From Camillea tinctor (lineage: Eukaryota > Ascomycota > Sordariomycetes > Xylariales > Xylariaceae): a stretch of 64,000 bases of DNA. Within the stretch, counting starts at the first letter, position 1; every line of letters starts with the position of its first letter. Under the pieces are notes generated by a model, which had not been told where the DNA came from, made no database searches, and saw nothing but the letters and a program-made list of their open reading frames with translations. Position numbers and translations under genes: made by a program. Where the stretch lies: positions 1,103,664 to 1,167,663 of the forward strand of contig MU394051.1 in the NCBI GenBank assembly GCA_022578605.1. The letters run 5' to 3'. Below, in pieces: positions 33,256 through 46,300 of this stretch.

Positions 33256-36098
33256 CTATTGCTTGACTGCCTCGCTCCCTATCATGGGTACTGCTGAAAC
33301 TACCGTGGCAGGAGGTGCCAGTGATGTACTATCAGCCGGAGTAGAGGATACTGTCGGTGTTGAAGTTATATCTGTGTGGGTCTGAGTCTGGGTGCTCGAA
33401 CTACCCGGCACATCCAGTGGCCCGCTTGATTCCCCTAGAGGCGTTGTTGGTTTGGTACTCGGTGTAGGAGTAGGAAGAGAGGTGGAGGTAGAAGCAGCAG
33501 CGGTAGCATTTGCAGTCTGCGTGTTTAGTTCACTTGCATCAGATGGCGTTGCCATACAGCTTGGTTCTGAAGTACCATGATTCTCCAGAGACTCAACTTT
33601 CTCAGGTTCTGCAGCATCTTGCTTTGGACTTTCCTTGGGCTCAGCTGGTTTTGGTGGCCCTGGTGCGTCGGGATCTAAAAACCTAGCCGGAACACCACTC
33701 GCCGCATATGAGCCGCTGCCAGTCCAGGCGCCCACCAGACGACTCCACTTATAATTGCCATGTTGCAGCTTTTGGATCTCCCGGTAAGCGTAGGCGTTGT
33801 AATATGGTAGACCCGTCTTCGGATCTCTGTACCGCGCTGGATGGTTTGTGATTACACAACGTGGTGGTGGAGCTTGTTCTACATTATTGTTAGAGAGATC
33901 CTGCACGGGGCCTTGGAAACAGGATTATACTCACTTCCAAGTTTGCTCATATCCTTGCCGAACAGAATCTGATTCTGTACGGCTTTCTCTTTCACGGCGT
34001 TTTCATTGAAGTTCTGGAGTATGATACAATTCCGAGTTGCTTTACCATTGGCGGGCGGAGGTGGCGGCGGAGTTGGTGCAACTTCTTTCGGTTGTTTCTG
34101 CGCATTTGACCTTGGCGGCTTTACTGTGCCTAAAGGAGTTTTATGTGAGGATCGAGGATTCGTTTTGGGCGTTTGGGCCGACTGAGATGCTTGAGGTGTT
34201 GCCTGGGATGTGGCTCGAGGTGTCGCTAGAGGTGTTGCGAGAGGTGCTGCTTGATGTGCTGCTTGAAGCGATGGTTGGGGTGAGGGTTGGGATAGGGGTT
34301 GAGATGGTAGCTGGGATGGTAGCTGGGATGGTAGCTGGGATGGTAGCTGGGATGGTAATTGGGATGGTAATTGGGATGGTGCCGAAATTGATGTATGTAT
34401 TGGTTGAGCAGACCGAGGGGGCATTGGTGCGGGAGGTGGACGTGATTGTGGTTGCGGCATGGAGAGGGGCGACTGTCTTTGTGCTGTATTTGGGGGTGCA
34501 AGGACATTTGAAGGATTATTGGAGGTTGGCGTAGAGTGATACTCAAGCATGGGCATGGATAGGCCGCTATGAGTAGCTCCTGGGGGGGGAGCCAAAAAGC
34601 TGCTCGAAGGCGGCTTCAACTCCGGGGGTTTCATTAATGGCAATGGGTGAGGGGGCGCAAACATGCTTGTAGTATAAGGGCTCATGCTCGGCGGCGGTAT
34701 CATGTCAGGGGGCTTCATTGCTTGTGGCCTGGCCTCCACCACTTTGGGCTCCTGGGCTTGTATCGTATTTGCGAGCGCGGGAGTCACCTGTGTTTGGGAG
34801 CTTACAGCGCTCGAGTGATGAGGAGGTGAAGATTCCGTCTTTAGGGTGTTAGTCACAGGAGGAGTCGGGGACTTCTCAGGGGCTATGGTTTGTACCGACT
34901 GAGGGGGCTCCTTCGGGATCTCAGTCGAAGAAGATGCCGGCTTCTCTGCTTCTTTCTCCTTTGTGGGCATTGTATCTTTAGTCTCATCTTCGGTCAGATT
35001 ACTAGCCTTTTGTTCAGTGTCCTTTATGAGCAGCGCAGACTCTTCAGCAGCAGCCTTTTCCTTAGGAGGATCTTGCGCTGACTCGCCATCGCCAGATTTC
35101 TCCTTGGCTGGTGTGTCTGTTGCCGCATCATTTCCAACGTCAGAATTTCGCTTCTTTTTGGCAGGCTTCTCCTCGATGGTGACAATCTTGCCAACATGTT
35201 TTAATTTGCCATCTACCCATTCCCCCATGCCACTCCAAAAGGTGACGACTGGTCCCTCTAAGGTCCGGTTGTTCAGCGCAGCTAATTTGGCCTTTCGCTC
35301 CTCCTCTCGCTGCTTTTCCGCCTCTTCCCATCGGTTCAAGCTCTTGGCGTTCTTCTTCTCTACGAGTGCTGCCTCGGCAAGTCGTTCTGCTTGTGTCATG
35401 GGCGGCTTCTTGAGAGCTTCCATCTTCTTAGCCTTCCTTTCCATAGCTTCAACTTGCTTCAGACGCTTGACCTCTCGCTCGATCATCTGTTTGTGCAGCT
35501 GTTCCTTGCCGAGCATCGTGGTCTCCCGCTTCGAGGCTCGCGTGGGCATGTCAGCTGGTGAGGGTAGCCAGCTCGTTCTTTCGGACTTCTTCTTGGGTCT
35601 GGGCTTCGGCGCTGTCGGGGTTGAGCTTCCGGTCCTTGACGTATCTATCTTCACCTTTTTGCGAAATTTGAGTGGTATCGCCTCTTGCGCTTTTCGCTTC
35701 CGTGCGGCCTGCTTGCTCTCGCGGGCTTGTTGTTCTAGTTCCTTTTCTCCCTCCAGCTCATCGGCGTTTTCTTGCGCATCCTCTTCGTCGGACGAGGAGT
35801 CCATGTGGACGTCGGAAGCATCGCCGTCAACGTCTGTAAAGCCTTCGTCGGAGCCGTCTTCTGCGAAAAGGAGTTCGAGTTCGTCGTCGGGTTCCTCGGC
35901 GGCGAGCATCGACTTCATGCGATTGCCGGCAGTGGAACGTTTCTCTCGACCGGTCGCCAACCACTCCACAGGTGCAGCGACCTCCTCATCTCCATCACCC
36001 GAATCGCTATCATCGCTACTCGAATCTGTGCCAACATCTACCTCGTTGTCGTCCAGCTGCATCTGCTGGTCCTCCCCCTCCTCCCCGGTAGTAGCCAT
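33256..36098 (-). CDS. SWC2: SWR1 complex subunit Swc2 / YL1 (Vps72)
   Basis: Histone chaperone subunit that delivers H2A.Z to the SWR1 remodeller. Exon 1 is 36098-33935 and exon 2 is 33911-33256, separated by a 23-nt gap that is the shortest in-frame splice (donor GTGAGT, acceptor AAG); 939 residues. The YL1 N-terminal region carries acidic clusters (VGTDSSSDDSDSGDGDEE, then SSDEEDAQENADELEGEKE) for H2A.Z binding, REKRSTAGNRM, and a basic part with KFRKKVKID and TRASKRETTMLGKEQLHKQM. The YL1_C motif CVITNHPARYRDPKTGLPYY lies at about 739-758 in exon 2. Between them is a long P/Q/S-rich region with a tandem LPSQ tract. This is larger than usual for the family. A 23-nt intron is unusually small, so this junction is less certain than the domains; a longer intron using another acceptor is possible. 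Confidence 0.9.
34303..34374. repeat. 12-bp minisatellite inside SWC2
   Basis: Six tandem 12-bp units (GATGGTAGCTGG four times, GATGGTAATTGG twice) encode a run of LPSQ on the minus strand. The units vary only in two bases. Likely variable in copy number; degenerate related units continue on both sides. Confidence 0.9.
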
Positions 36099-38633
36099 CT
36101 TAACCTAAAGTAAAGACTTTTCCAGAGTAGGTATGGATCACGAGTGTTCTAAGGCATCGTTACAAATACAATTACAGTCTTGAATTATTTTTAGTTGTTG
36201 CCTTATGGTATATTAATTATGCTTTGTTGCTGTCTTGCTCGGTTTAAGTAGGAGTTGGTGTAAGAAGAGATTGGTGGATGTTGATAAGGTACCTAAGGTA
36301 AGTATTGATTGATTAAATACTAAGTTGTCGCGTCGAAACTTTTTTTTTTTTAGAAAGGCGCTGCAAAGACTACAATTGTAGCCCCGGCGTGGGGGGGACA
36401 GGGGAATAAAATCAATGTGCACGAGCCAATCTCAACGTCATCTAGATATGCACAACGTTCAGAAACTCAGGTTATGCATATAAGCCATATTACCCGTATA
36501 ACCCATATAATCTTACAAGAATATCTTCACGTTTCCACCTTATCTAGGTATATGTATCTATCTTGATGCCTACATCCGGAAAGCATGACTATGATAACTA
36601 CAATTGTAGCCCCATTCTCAATAAGTCTCCCAAGGTCTGCTGACTCGGGCAGCCGAAAAGGAATCCATCACAGTGATAGCGTCATGGTATCATCCCTCCC
36701 CCTTTTATAAAAAAAAAGGGGGGTCGTTCTCCATCCTGCTTACTGATCTGAACCCCTTCAAGAGTTCATGGCTCAAGCCGACTTTTATTCTATTCGTATG
36801 ACTTTATCCCATGAAGCCTTGAGATTGGCACTTATTCCATGACGTCGGCTTATAGGCTTTCGACCCAGCTAACATAGTTCAGGGGTAGCCTTCTTATTAG
36901 CGATCTTGAAAGCACCATTGCCATTTTTACATGACTATTCTATGCCATACCGCTACTTTCCTTATTGTTATATTAACTATAACGAGAAGTTCCTACTAAA
37001 TCCATGATAGCAGTGTTCTCAACTCAATTGTAATAACTATAGTATCATGACGAGACGCATATAAACAGCTACAACACCAGAACCTAAGCAAACTTACGAT
37101 AACGAGGAACGACCGATCCCAGTCCATAAGTTAGATAAAGAAATATTCAAAACATGTTAAAGTTAAATCCGAGAATGATGTATGCATACTATCTTAATGA
37201 GCACCTGGCATCTGTCAGTCTATTTCTCTAGGTCTAGCTCAAACTTGCGATCACAGATGATACCGACTTCTGGTAAAGTATATCATATTATATCAATGTT
37301 AGCATCTACCCAAAGAAAAAGCGTTTGGATTTCTTCGCAACATATCAGGGGTGTGATGGTTTCCGCGAATATGATTTATGAGGAAGGATGAGGTTCTAGG
37401 GGCTACTTGGGGCGCAGTGTTATATTTCAAAAGGTTTCAATATAATAGATATATAGAGTAAATGGGGCAGATACCAAGCCTAGGAGGCTATATAGCAGAA
37501 TGGTAATGGGAGCCGGATGATATATTGGAGGAAGGCTGGGGGGCACATAAAAAATGACGTATCTACGCAAACACGGCGATTTATTCTATGTCATAATTAG
37601 GAGGTCGTGATATCTGAGCTGGAACTCATGCACTAGCTGTTGAGACTGTAATTGCAAACTCGTAACCAACAACTTGACCTCTTTAAGTAGATGCCTTCCA
37701 TGATATTAGAATCTAGTAGAATATAGGTGCAATGGCATAAAACAGCTGTAGACCATCAAATATTGAGTATAACCTATAACTTATCTATCTACCTAGGTCT
37801 AAGTTAAATAATGGAGTGTTGTACAAACGTCCCCTATGCGCTGCTATCTCGACCATCTTCTAAATCCAATATCCGCATAACAGTTTTACATATGGCTATT
37901 TTTCTTTCCCTTCTTAGACTCACAAAACTCACACGATCTAGTCTAAAATCAACTTTATATAATTCGTATTATAGAATACGAATTACCTGCGTAAATACGT
38001 AATATCAGGCAACCCTTTACGAGTTCATTCCTCATCTCTTTTCAGATAATATGTAGACGATTAGGTAGGTAGAACGGGTGCTTTTTGCTATGCTTTTATA
38101 CTCAGCCCTCCTTGTAACCCTATAGCAGACAGGGCAAAAAATGTGTGTTAGTAGCATGAATCCTGTAGAAGTTGTGAGGTTGCATAGGATTTCGGTCAAC
38201 ATGTAAATAATTAGATTCGGTCTCTTTCCGTGTTAAACATTCCTACATAACCAAGTTCGTTTACCTTTCTAATGCTCGTTGAATAAACACACACAAAGTG
38301 CTGAGAAGCTATCTAGTCTAGTATGCCGACTGTCTATCCTAAACACTCATCACTGGCTAGCCGGCTGACCAGTATGTCCTGCTATCCCTATAAGTGCTGC
38401 ACACTGTTATTCTACCGAATCAGCTATCAAGCAGAATGTCACTCAGTTTACGGTATCGTTATAACACCGAACGTAGGGTATGAGCTAAATATGTGAATTA
38501 GAAGGAAGTTGACCTGTCGGGTGACGGGGAAAGGAAATGATGTAGGTAGTAGTATGAATCGATCAAAAGAAGTAACGAGATGATGCCAAGTCCTTCGCCT
38601 TATTAGTGAGCATACATGATGGTGAGTGGTACA

Positions 38634-38722
38634 ACGGATGGGGACAACGCGTCACACCCGAGGCCTGCCCACCCCTAGATTCTACATTGGTTTCAACTAA
38701 CGCCATTCCTCCCACACCCCGT

Positions 38723-38797
<75 letters not shown>

Positions 38798-38930
38798 NNN
38801 NNNNNNNACGGTTTGGGCCAACCCGTCACCCCCCCGGCCCGCCCACCCCCAATTTCTAAATTGGTTTCAACAAAACCCACTCCCCCCCCCCCCCCTAAAC
38901 CCCCCCCCCCCCCCCCCCCCCTTACATAGG
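38634..38930. other. Artefactual poly-G/N/poly-C assembly gap
   Basis: A run of more than 70 G (38723-38796, one C) is followed by ten N (38798-38807), then by a degraded copy (38808-38895) of the sequence just before the run (38634-38720), then by C runs to about 38920. The second copy differs mainly by substitutions towards C. This is the pattern of fading reads joined from two directions, not a biological repeat. Confidence 0.85.
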
Positions 38931-40666
38931 TACTTATTTAATATATGTTTGTGGCTTCGGTTCTTGATTCTCCCGAGCCTTCTTATGCCCGTCCCCTCCT
39001 CCCTCCGGTAAGTAAGCAAAAGGGCTAGGTTAGGTGACTAATACTAGTCCTACACAACGTAATCCCCCTTTTCTCACCTAACCCGTGTAACCAGAAAACA
39101 GGAACCGAGAAGAACTATTATGGAGATGTGGTGATGAGTTCGGGACATTCGCCGGCGACCTGTGACGCGGTCTTTCCTCCGCTTATTCACATACACTTCT
39201 TATCTGCCCACTTATACACTCACCAAGCACTCCGCCTTTCCCCCCTTAGAGTCCCCGAACCGACCCACAACTGTTCTCGCCTCCGAGGACTCGTATTGCA
39301 GTAGACTATTAGAATTATCTCCCTAAAAGGAACCCCGTTCCTTGATAAAACTCCGACCCGGTGATAAGTGGAAAAGGGGGGTTGATGGTGGGATAATGGG
39401 GGGGGAGAGTTCCACCCCCATATTTCGTCAGCTTTGACTCCACCACACTAGGGGCGGGCAAGCGGACTGTGGGCGGGTGTGCATTGCCTACTAGAAAGAA
39501 AAAGCATGTATATATGTACCTAAACATAAATATCGGAGCATTTCAGCGGGCTGGCTGAGTCATGTCGACTTACCTAAGAGGAAGGCCCGAAAACATCACC
39601 GAAAATAGCTGTAGGTACTCCGTACGTAGATATGAGTAGGGGGGAACCCTGAAAGGAAAAGAGGTGGAGCGAGCATACTAATAATCTATGATGAGATTAG
39701 TATCTAGATAGGATAAGAGAAGAGAAGGAAGAAAACCTAAAAAAGAAAAGGGGGGAGGGGGAGGATGTGGCATGGGGATGAAGACAAAGCGAATTAGGTA
39801 ATAGGGATACTAAGAGAGAGCGAGAAATTGCTTCCTCATTATGCGTGTGGAATAGTAATGTAATGGTGCAAAGTCAACAAAGGTCATGCCACAAGGCCTT
39901 TCTCTTCCCCGCGCTCGGAGGGGATTCATTATCATATCATATGTGCATTCCTTGACCATGGCATCTTCCGGGCGAGTCGAAACAAAGCAGAAGGTCAAGA
40001 CAAAGGGAAGAGATCAGAAAAAAGATCACGTAAAGAATAGAAAGCGTAAGACCAATGGGATAATGCAACATGTAAAAACCCCAGCTGGCAGAAACCAATC
40101 AACTAGTGTTGTTCCTGTGAGCAGGGTCCTTTTTGGGTATACAAAATGCATGATATATGATGAAACAAGCACAAACAGAAATATAGGCAATCCCTTCCAA
40201 TAGCAGGTAAGGTATCTGAGAGCGATTCGCATTGTATATTCAACCGCACCACCGATTAGGCAGTTCCAAAAAAAATATCATCAAGTAGTTGCTAGTAACC
40301 CTCCTAAAAAAATCGACAAAAGCCAACCCAGAGTTGAGATAGATAAACATGAAACTGAGATGAAATGTTGAGGGAAAATATATATGTATACATCCTATGC
40401 AAAAAAAAACCAGTCGCCAATAACATATATGTGTGTTTCTGTCTTTCTTTCTGTTGTAAACGTATGTGTCTGTAGCTGTAGATTTGATTCCACCCGCCTT
40501 AATGCGCCGGCCCTGAATGTTCGCTAGCATGCAAGAAGTTTAGAAGCATGAGATGAAAAGGAAAGGAACCAGAAACCATAAAACATATACCAACATAAAT
40601 AACATGTTCCGCCGCCGCTTTCTTTCCCTAAAAAAAACTAAAACTTTTCCTTCCTCTATCTATACG

Positions 40667-40690
40667 CTCTCTCTCTCTCTCTCTCTCTCT
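40667..40690. repeat. CT dinucleotide microsatellite
   Basis: Twelve CT units in intergenic DNA. Confidence 0.9.
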
Positions 40691-41373
40691 TGTCTTGATG
40701 AAGTAAGGGGAATTGAGACGGGCAGCTCGGCTGACCGGGCAACCTGAGATGACATCCCCCATAGACTACCTAACGTATGAAATAAAATCATCCATAGCAC
40801 CGATGCGAGCCCGGCCCCACAATACCGGAAGCCGACAGCTGCGGAAGGACGAGTTGGAAACATGTTGCCGTTTTCTTTTTCGGTTATCCGGACGACGTTT
40901 CGCCAATATCCCCATAATGGCGTCCGAGCGTGTTTTGAAACAAGACATACAATGTCGATCGTCGATCGTGTCCGTGGTCGGAGTACGTGAAAGAAAACAT
41001 GCAAAAAAACAAAAAACAAAAAAACTAGACACCAATGAGGGAGACCTTCCACAATTCTAGAACCGAACTGCATACCATCACACTGAACAGTGCCGATCAC
41101 ATGCAGGAGAAGGTTTGTAGATCTGGTGGTTTTTCCCTCTTTTTCTTTTCTTGGCCCGCCGTGAAAGGGGCAAAAAACATAGTATTATCTCGTTGGACCT
41201 GGGCGGAACACCCCGCATGTCGCGATGTAACAGAGTGTTTCAGTCCAGACCCCGAAGATGCACAATCCTTCTTCTGCCGCACTGTTTGGTTGATGTCTGC
41301 TAGAACATCACCTCGATTGATCCAATGCGGGGAAAATCGCCGAATCTCACATCATCAGTACTGGTAGTAGCCG

Positions 41374-42465
41374 TCAGCGACCAACTACCGGGGTCACCAA
41401 TTCGATGCTTTTGGGCCGCGAATAGGCATCTGGCCGCCTCGACGGCAATGGCCGATCTGAGGTGACACCGGTAGAAGTATAACCATAACCAGAAGTCGGG
41501 TAACCGCCATCATACGTCGAAGAGTAGAAATTTGGTTTCGTGTACGAGGTGCTGGGGCTGGCGGCAGCGCTCCTGGTGAAGGGCCAGATGGTGGCATTGG
41601 CTGAAGTAGGAGAAGGCGGGCTCGGAGGTCGTGCACTCAACGACCTCAGAGCTGAGACGGCACTGGTGTAATTGGCACTTGTCGGTGTGGTCGGTGGTGA
41701 CCAGTAGGTCGAGTTGGGGCGAGAAGGTGAAGCACGTGGGACGATGTCTCGGGGTTCTGGATGGCCAGCCGAGTAGAAGGGTAAATTACCCCCGAACATG
41801 TCGTGCCCCGTAAGTGAATGGCGTGAAGACGATGATGACGTTACCGCACTTACGCTCTGGTCATGCTTGCGACACCTAGCTCTGCGAGTTAGCTTGTACC
41901 CTTTGATTGGCGAGGCCAGGGGGGAGGGGAGAAGGGGGGGGCCAATGGCTTACGCCTCAGAGCAGTAGAGGATTCTCGCGTCCTGCGGAATGAATTGCTT
42001 TTCGCAGGTCATGCTACGGAGGTAACCAGTTAGCCAACAGGTCAAACACAACATCAGGAACGTAAGACATGCAAAAGCAAAAAAGGTACAGCATCATATC
42101 CGTCAGGTGACAGATGACGCAGCCTCCTCTCCCCTCCCCCCACGGATAGGGACTTAATGGAGTAACCCGTGCGAGGCCGGGGCGGTAATCGGTAGGAGGA
42201 AGAAAAGGGGGGGTTCGGCAGAGCACACATACCAAAATTGCGGGAAGCTCTCTCGCTCGTCCTCCCATCCGCGCTCCTCTTCCCACTCCCTCTCGCGGTC
42301 TCGCGGGTTCTTGCCTAGCTTCTGCATTGCCTGGGGAGTGGCCCTCCTCGAGAGGGTCTGCGGCCGCCGCGGCCTCGAGAGGTCCGAATTGTTGACGGCC
42401 TTGCGGACATCGGTCATGGAGGTGTTAGTTGAACCATGGCCAGACTTGCGACGACTGTGGTGCAT
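41374..42465 (-). CDS. Ecl1-type zinc-binding protein (life-span regulator family)
   Basis: Exons 42465-42233, 42013-41954 and 41875-41374 give 795 nt or 264 residues. Splicing assembles the zinc motif across all three exons: FPQF-CMTCEKQFIPQDARIL then YCSEA-CRKHDQS, a CxxC followed by CxxxC, typical of the Ecl1/2/3 domain. Using the AG at 41876 rather than the two AGs just before it gives the exact CSEAC spacing. The N-terminus is basic and polar (KAVNNSDLSRPRRPQTLSRR), and the C-terminal two thirds is S/P/T/Y-rich and disordered, including SARPPSPPSPTSAN. Family knowledge: Ecl proteins extend chronological life span in fission yeast and respond to nutrient stress; in filamentous fungi most members are uncharacterised. 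The upstream side is a 10 kb gene desert. Confidence 0.85.
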
Positions 42466-43277
42466 TGAGACTGTTTTGTGATTGGTTTATGTGAGGTGAG
42501 ATTTAGACCGGATCCTCCAGCTCGGAAGGTGTAGCGTGGTTGGTTGAATTTGGTTGAATTGGCCTGGTAGGATTGGTAGGTAGGGGTCCAGTTCCAGTTC
42601 CAGTACAGTTCCAAGCTGTTGTCGAGAGGGGTTGAAAGGCGGGGGGTTACCGTTTCCTGTAAGTTCGGGAAAGGGTTGCTTTAATTACCACAAAGCTGCT
42701 GCTGCTGCTGCACAATTTCGAACCTTGCAGCGATCTCGTGTGGGTAGAACAAGAGCAGTACGTCAGGCACAATGACGATGTTGATGGCCGGTCGTGATAA
42801 TGATGGTGGTAGTAGTCGTGAACCCTGAAAGTCTTGAGCCGTAAACCGTGAGAGGTGGTGGCGAAAGTGCAATCCAAGATTTCCTTCTTTTCTTTTTCTC
42901 GTCTCTCTCTTCCCTTCTCTTATTTGTTTTTTTTTCTTCTCTTTCCTCCCTACCCTCTTCTGACGTATGTCGCTGTTATTGTTGTTGTTTTCCCTCTCAC
43001 TCTCACTTTCACTCTTACTCTCTCTTTAGAATTCAACCAAGTAAGTAGTAGGTGTGCAGCAACAATTTGAATGTAATACCAAATGTGATGTGGTTGATCG
43101 ATTGGTTGGTTGGTTGTTTGTTTGACTGGTCTGCCTGGCTGAGTGGATGGATGAATGGATGGATGGGATGCTTTTAATATTTTTATACCACCACCCAGTT
43201 TAGATAGATACGACTTAGTTCCCCGTAATTCAATGTTGGTGCCAGAGACGGAGAGAGCCTGGTTTTGCGAGATACGA

Positions 43278-43308
<31 letters not shown>

Positions 43309-46300
43309 TCGGTGCAAATGCAGTGTTCCGTAATATGACGGTATAGACAACGTGTTTGTGGCCCTGTAAGTCGGGATCTAGGGTTAAGCTGCTCTGGGAA
43401 AAAGAAAAGAAAAGAAAAAAAAATCTCTCTCTCTCTCCCCTAAATCCAGATCAAGAGATCCTAAATGCTCAAGAAGCTATATGCAGTATGCAGCACCCTA
43501 TGCAGTACCTATGCAGCAATGTAGGTCTAATGAGGTCCGTTACGTGTTGGCGATGACAAAGACTGTGGAGGTACCAAGTACAAGTATGGTAGTGCGATGG
43601 TGGAGATGCTTTGGTGTGTAACAGGTAGATAATGTGTTGAGTTGCTGGAGTCGCTTATTAGTCGGCATATGTATTATCTCGAGTAATGGAAACTGGCAGT
43701 GTGACCCAGGACAAGTGACAAGTCCAGTAGTATAGTGTATAGCACAGGACGGAACAGTTTGTGATTGTGATTTGTGTAGTAGCACGGTAATGTGATATTG
43801 TAGGGGGGGGAAGGCAGGGGTAATAAGAAGTCTGAGCAGATGGGATGAGCGAATGAGTAATAAGTGGATATGTAAGTGAGCGAGTGAGTGTGTAAGTAGG
43901 TTTGTAAGTTGAGGTAAGTGAACGGAGTTAGATAGTTAAAAATGGATATAAGTTGATAGACGAGGAAGAGGGAAGTTTGGAGAAAGTGAAAGAGTAGAAA
44001 GAGAAAAGAGGGAAAAAAAAGAGGAGAGACAAGAAGGCAGATGATATATTATTACCTACGCAAGTTGTGCAAGTGATAGCACCTTTTCGGTTTGGTCTCT
44101 TTTTTTTTTTTAAGTGGTGTTTTCCGACTTGGGGGGTTATGTCAAGGTTGCAGAGAGTATGTAAGTATGTAAGTAGGTGTCTAGGTATGTATCAATGTAT
44201 TGAAAGTAGTTAACCTAGATAGTTACTGAGGTCAGTTCCCCCATACGTTTAAAAAGTACCATAGGTAGTTAGTTTAAAAGGAGTCGGATGAATAACAAAA
44301 GATTAGGGGAAAATGACGAGCGATCAGCAAAAAAATAATAATGCTAACCTAGCCAAGTGACAAGCCAGTTATGACTCTTTCTCGAGTTACAGTGTGCGGG
44401 CGTGGGTTGCGTGCGCGACTCTAATAATGCACAGGGTTCTAAAGGGTGCTTAGGCACGCCGAAAACGGAGTTGGTAGTGTACTATACGGAAATGGGGCCG
44501 CTACAACCAATCATTAATTGTATCTCACCGTCTGTCTCTCAAAAGTGGCATCCTCTCTCAGGCACGTTTATGGAAGGGGGTAAAAAAAGATTTTAGACAG
44601 GGGCACAGAATGGAAAAAATTTTCTTGTCTTTTTCTTTGACATTCTTTTTGTCCTAATACATATACTTATTTCTTACACTCTTGTCATGGGATTTGCTGA
44701 ATAAGGCCTATCTGTCTCTATTAATAAACCGAGACTATGGATAGTGTTGGTGTTCGTAGACTAGTTAGGAGGTGTTCCTTTGTTGGCGGCTAGTTAAGGG
44801 AGATAACACCATTCGCACTATACCTAGAAGCGCTAGATTCAAAGCAAAACGGCTTGACCTATCGATGTACACTGCTCTGGCATAGGTTACATGCTTGTAT
44901 TCCGTACCGTACATACAACAACATCAATCTGCATTTATTTAGTAGATTGTGCCACTAACCTAGTCAATTCTTCGCTTCGTACTATAACAATTCAACATTG
45001 TTAGGTACCTGGAGGGCAACCCTGAGAACAACCTTGAGAACGACAACGACACAGCACTTCTAGGCGTGCATCATAATTAATCAATTGGTACAACGTACAA
45101 TTGGTACATTACCACGTAGCTAACTAAACCGGCCAACGGGGAAGGGCCAAAGCCTGACATTTGTATAATGCAAGTAACATAACGTCCGCTGCAATGTACC
45201 TGGATTTTGTGTTGTTTGGTAACATTTCTAGGCGAGTCTGCCAATAGACGATGGGAATGGTGGTGGTGCCGATAGTCGTGATGGTGTGTATAGGTACAGT
45301 ATGCATGTATATAGGTTCATATATGACTTACAACGATGTATATACAATCATGTAAGTGATAGCAACATTGATGCATTCATCATCTCATTATGACCATCCA
45401 GGTTGACTTTTTTACCTTTTACAATGCAACCTAACCTAGAAGCCTCCCATGTACACTAACCTAGGTAGTATGTACCTATCTACATACCGCAATTTTTAAT
45501 TTTTTTTTTACATCCATCAATTTGTCTTCAATGCAACGGGTACCATGTCAGTACATGGGAAACAGCTGCTGGTGGCCACTTGGCCAAATTATGTTCGCAT
45601 CCCCCATCTATACTTTTAAATACTTACATATTACCGACTATATAATAATAATGTATAGTAATGAATACTTACGTAGGAGATATTGACTTCAATATTCCAT
45701 TCATCCATTCGATTGAAAGTACTTTCTCCCTTTAGCGGGGGTTGATACTACCAGAATATGTACGTTCCTCTTCAGCCTACATAATATACATTGTATATAG
45801 TACTCTGTACATAGTATATGAATACCATACCTAAGGTTAAGGTTTTTTTTTTGGTTTTGGTTTTGGTTTGGTCTGGGTTCCCTTCTTTCTTTTGAATTTA
45901 AGCTCTTAAATGTTATCCTTCCCAACACGGATGCATTCCTGTAACGGGATTGGCTAATGCATTTGCTTTCCCCCCTTCTTTTTTTTCCCCGAACCAACCA
46001 GTTCGTTTTGACTAGGTTAAGGGTCTCCTGCAAGATTCATTAAGCACTGTTATTTGTTAAACCTCGTCGGCGTAATTCAGTCTAAAGAGAAAAAAAAAAA
46101 AAAAAGACACAGAGAGAGAGAAAAGAAGGGGTTAAGCAATGGAATGATACTTCAATTGAAATGGGACTGTCCCATCTCTTATTATCCACAATATCGAGCA
46201 CGTTTTCGACATCTCCCCCAGAATCAATCTTACTCTGACCCCACGGAATGGCTTCAAGGTATTCCTGGCTTTTTCTAGTCTTGTCCCGCACCGGTTGAAC

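Larger units (their letters stand above)
36099..41373. other. 5.3 kb without a supported gene, containing an assembly gap
   Basis: It lies between the Swc2 start and the Ecl1-like stop. Short open frames (37182-37391, 39886-40203, 40660-41100 and others) have no domain, no consistent splice partners and no coding-like composition. A CT microsatellite lies at about 40667-40690. The poly-G/N artefact is annotated separately. Confidence 0.5.

Noticed and set aside
34963..36108. 381-codon plus-strand open frame
   Set aside because: Antisense shadow of the Swc2 gene; serine- and cysteine-rich reading with no domain, whereas the minus strand encodes clear YL1 motifs.
38563..39011. Poly-proline and poly-glycine open frames
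   Set aside because: They span the poly-G run and N of the assembly artefact.
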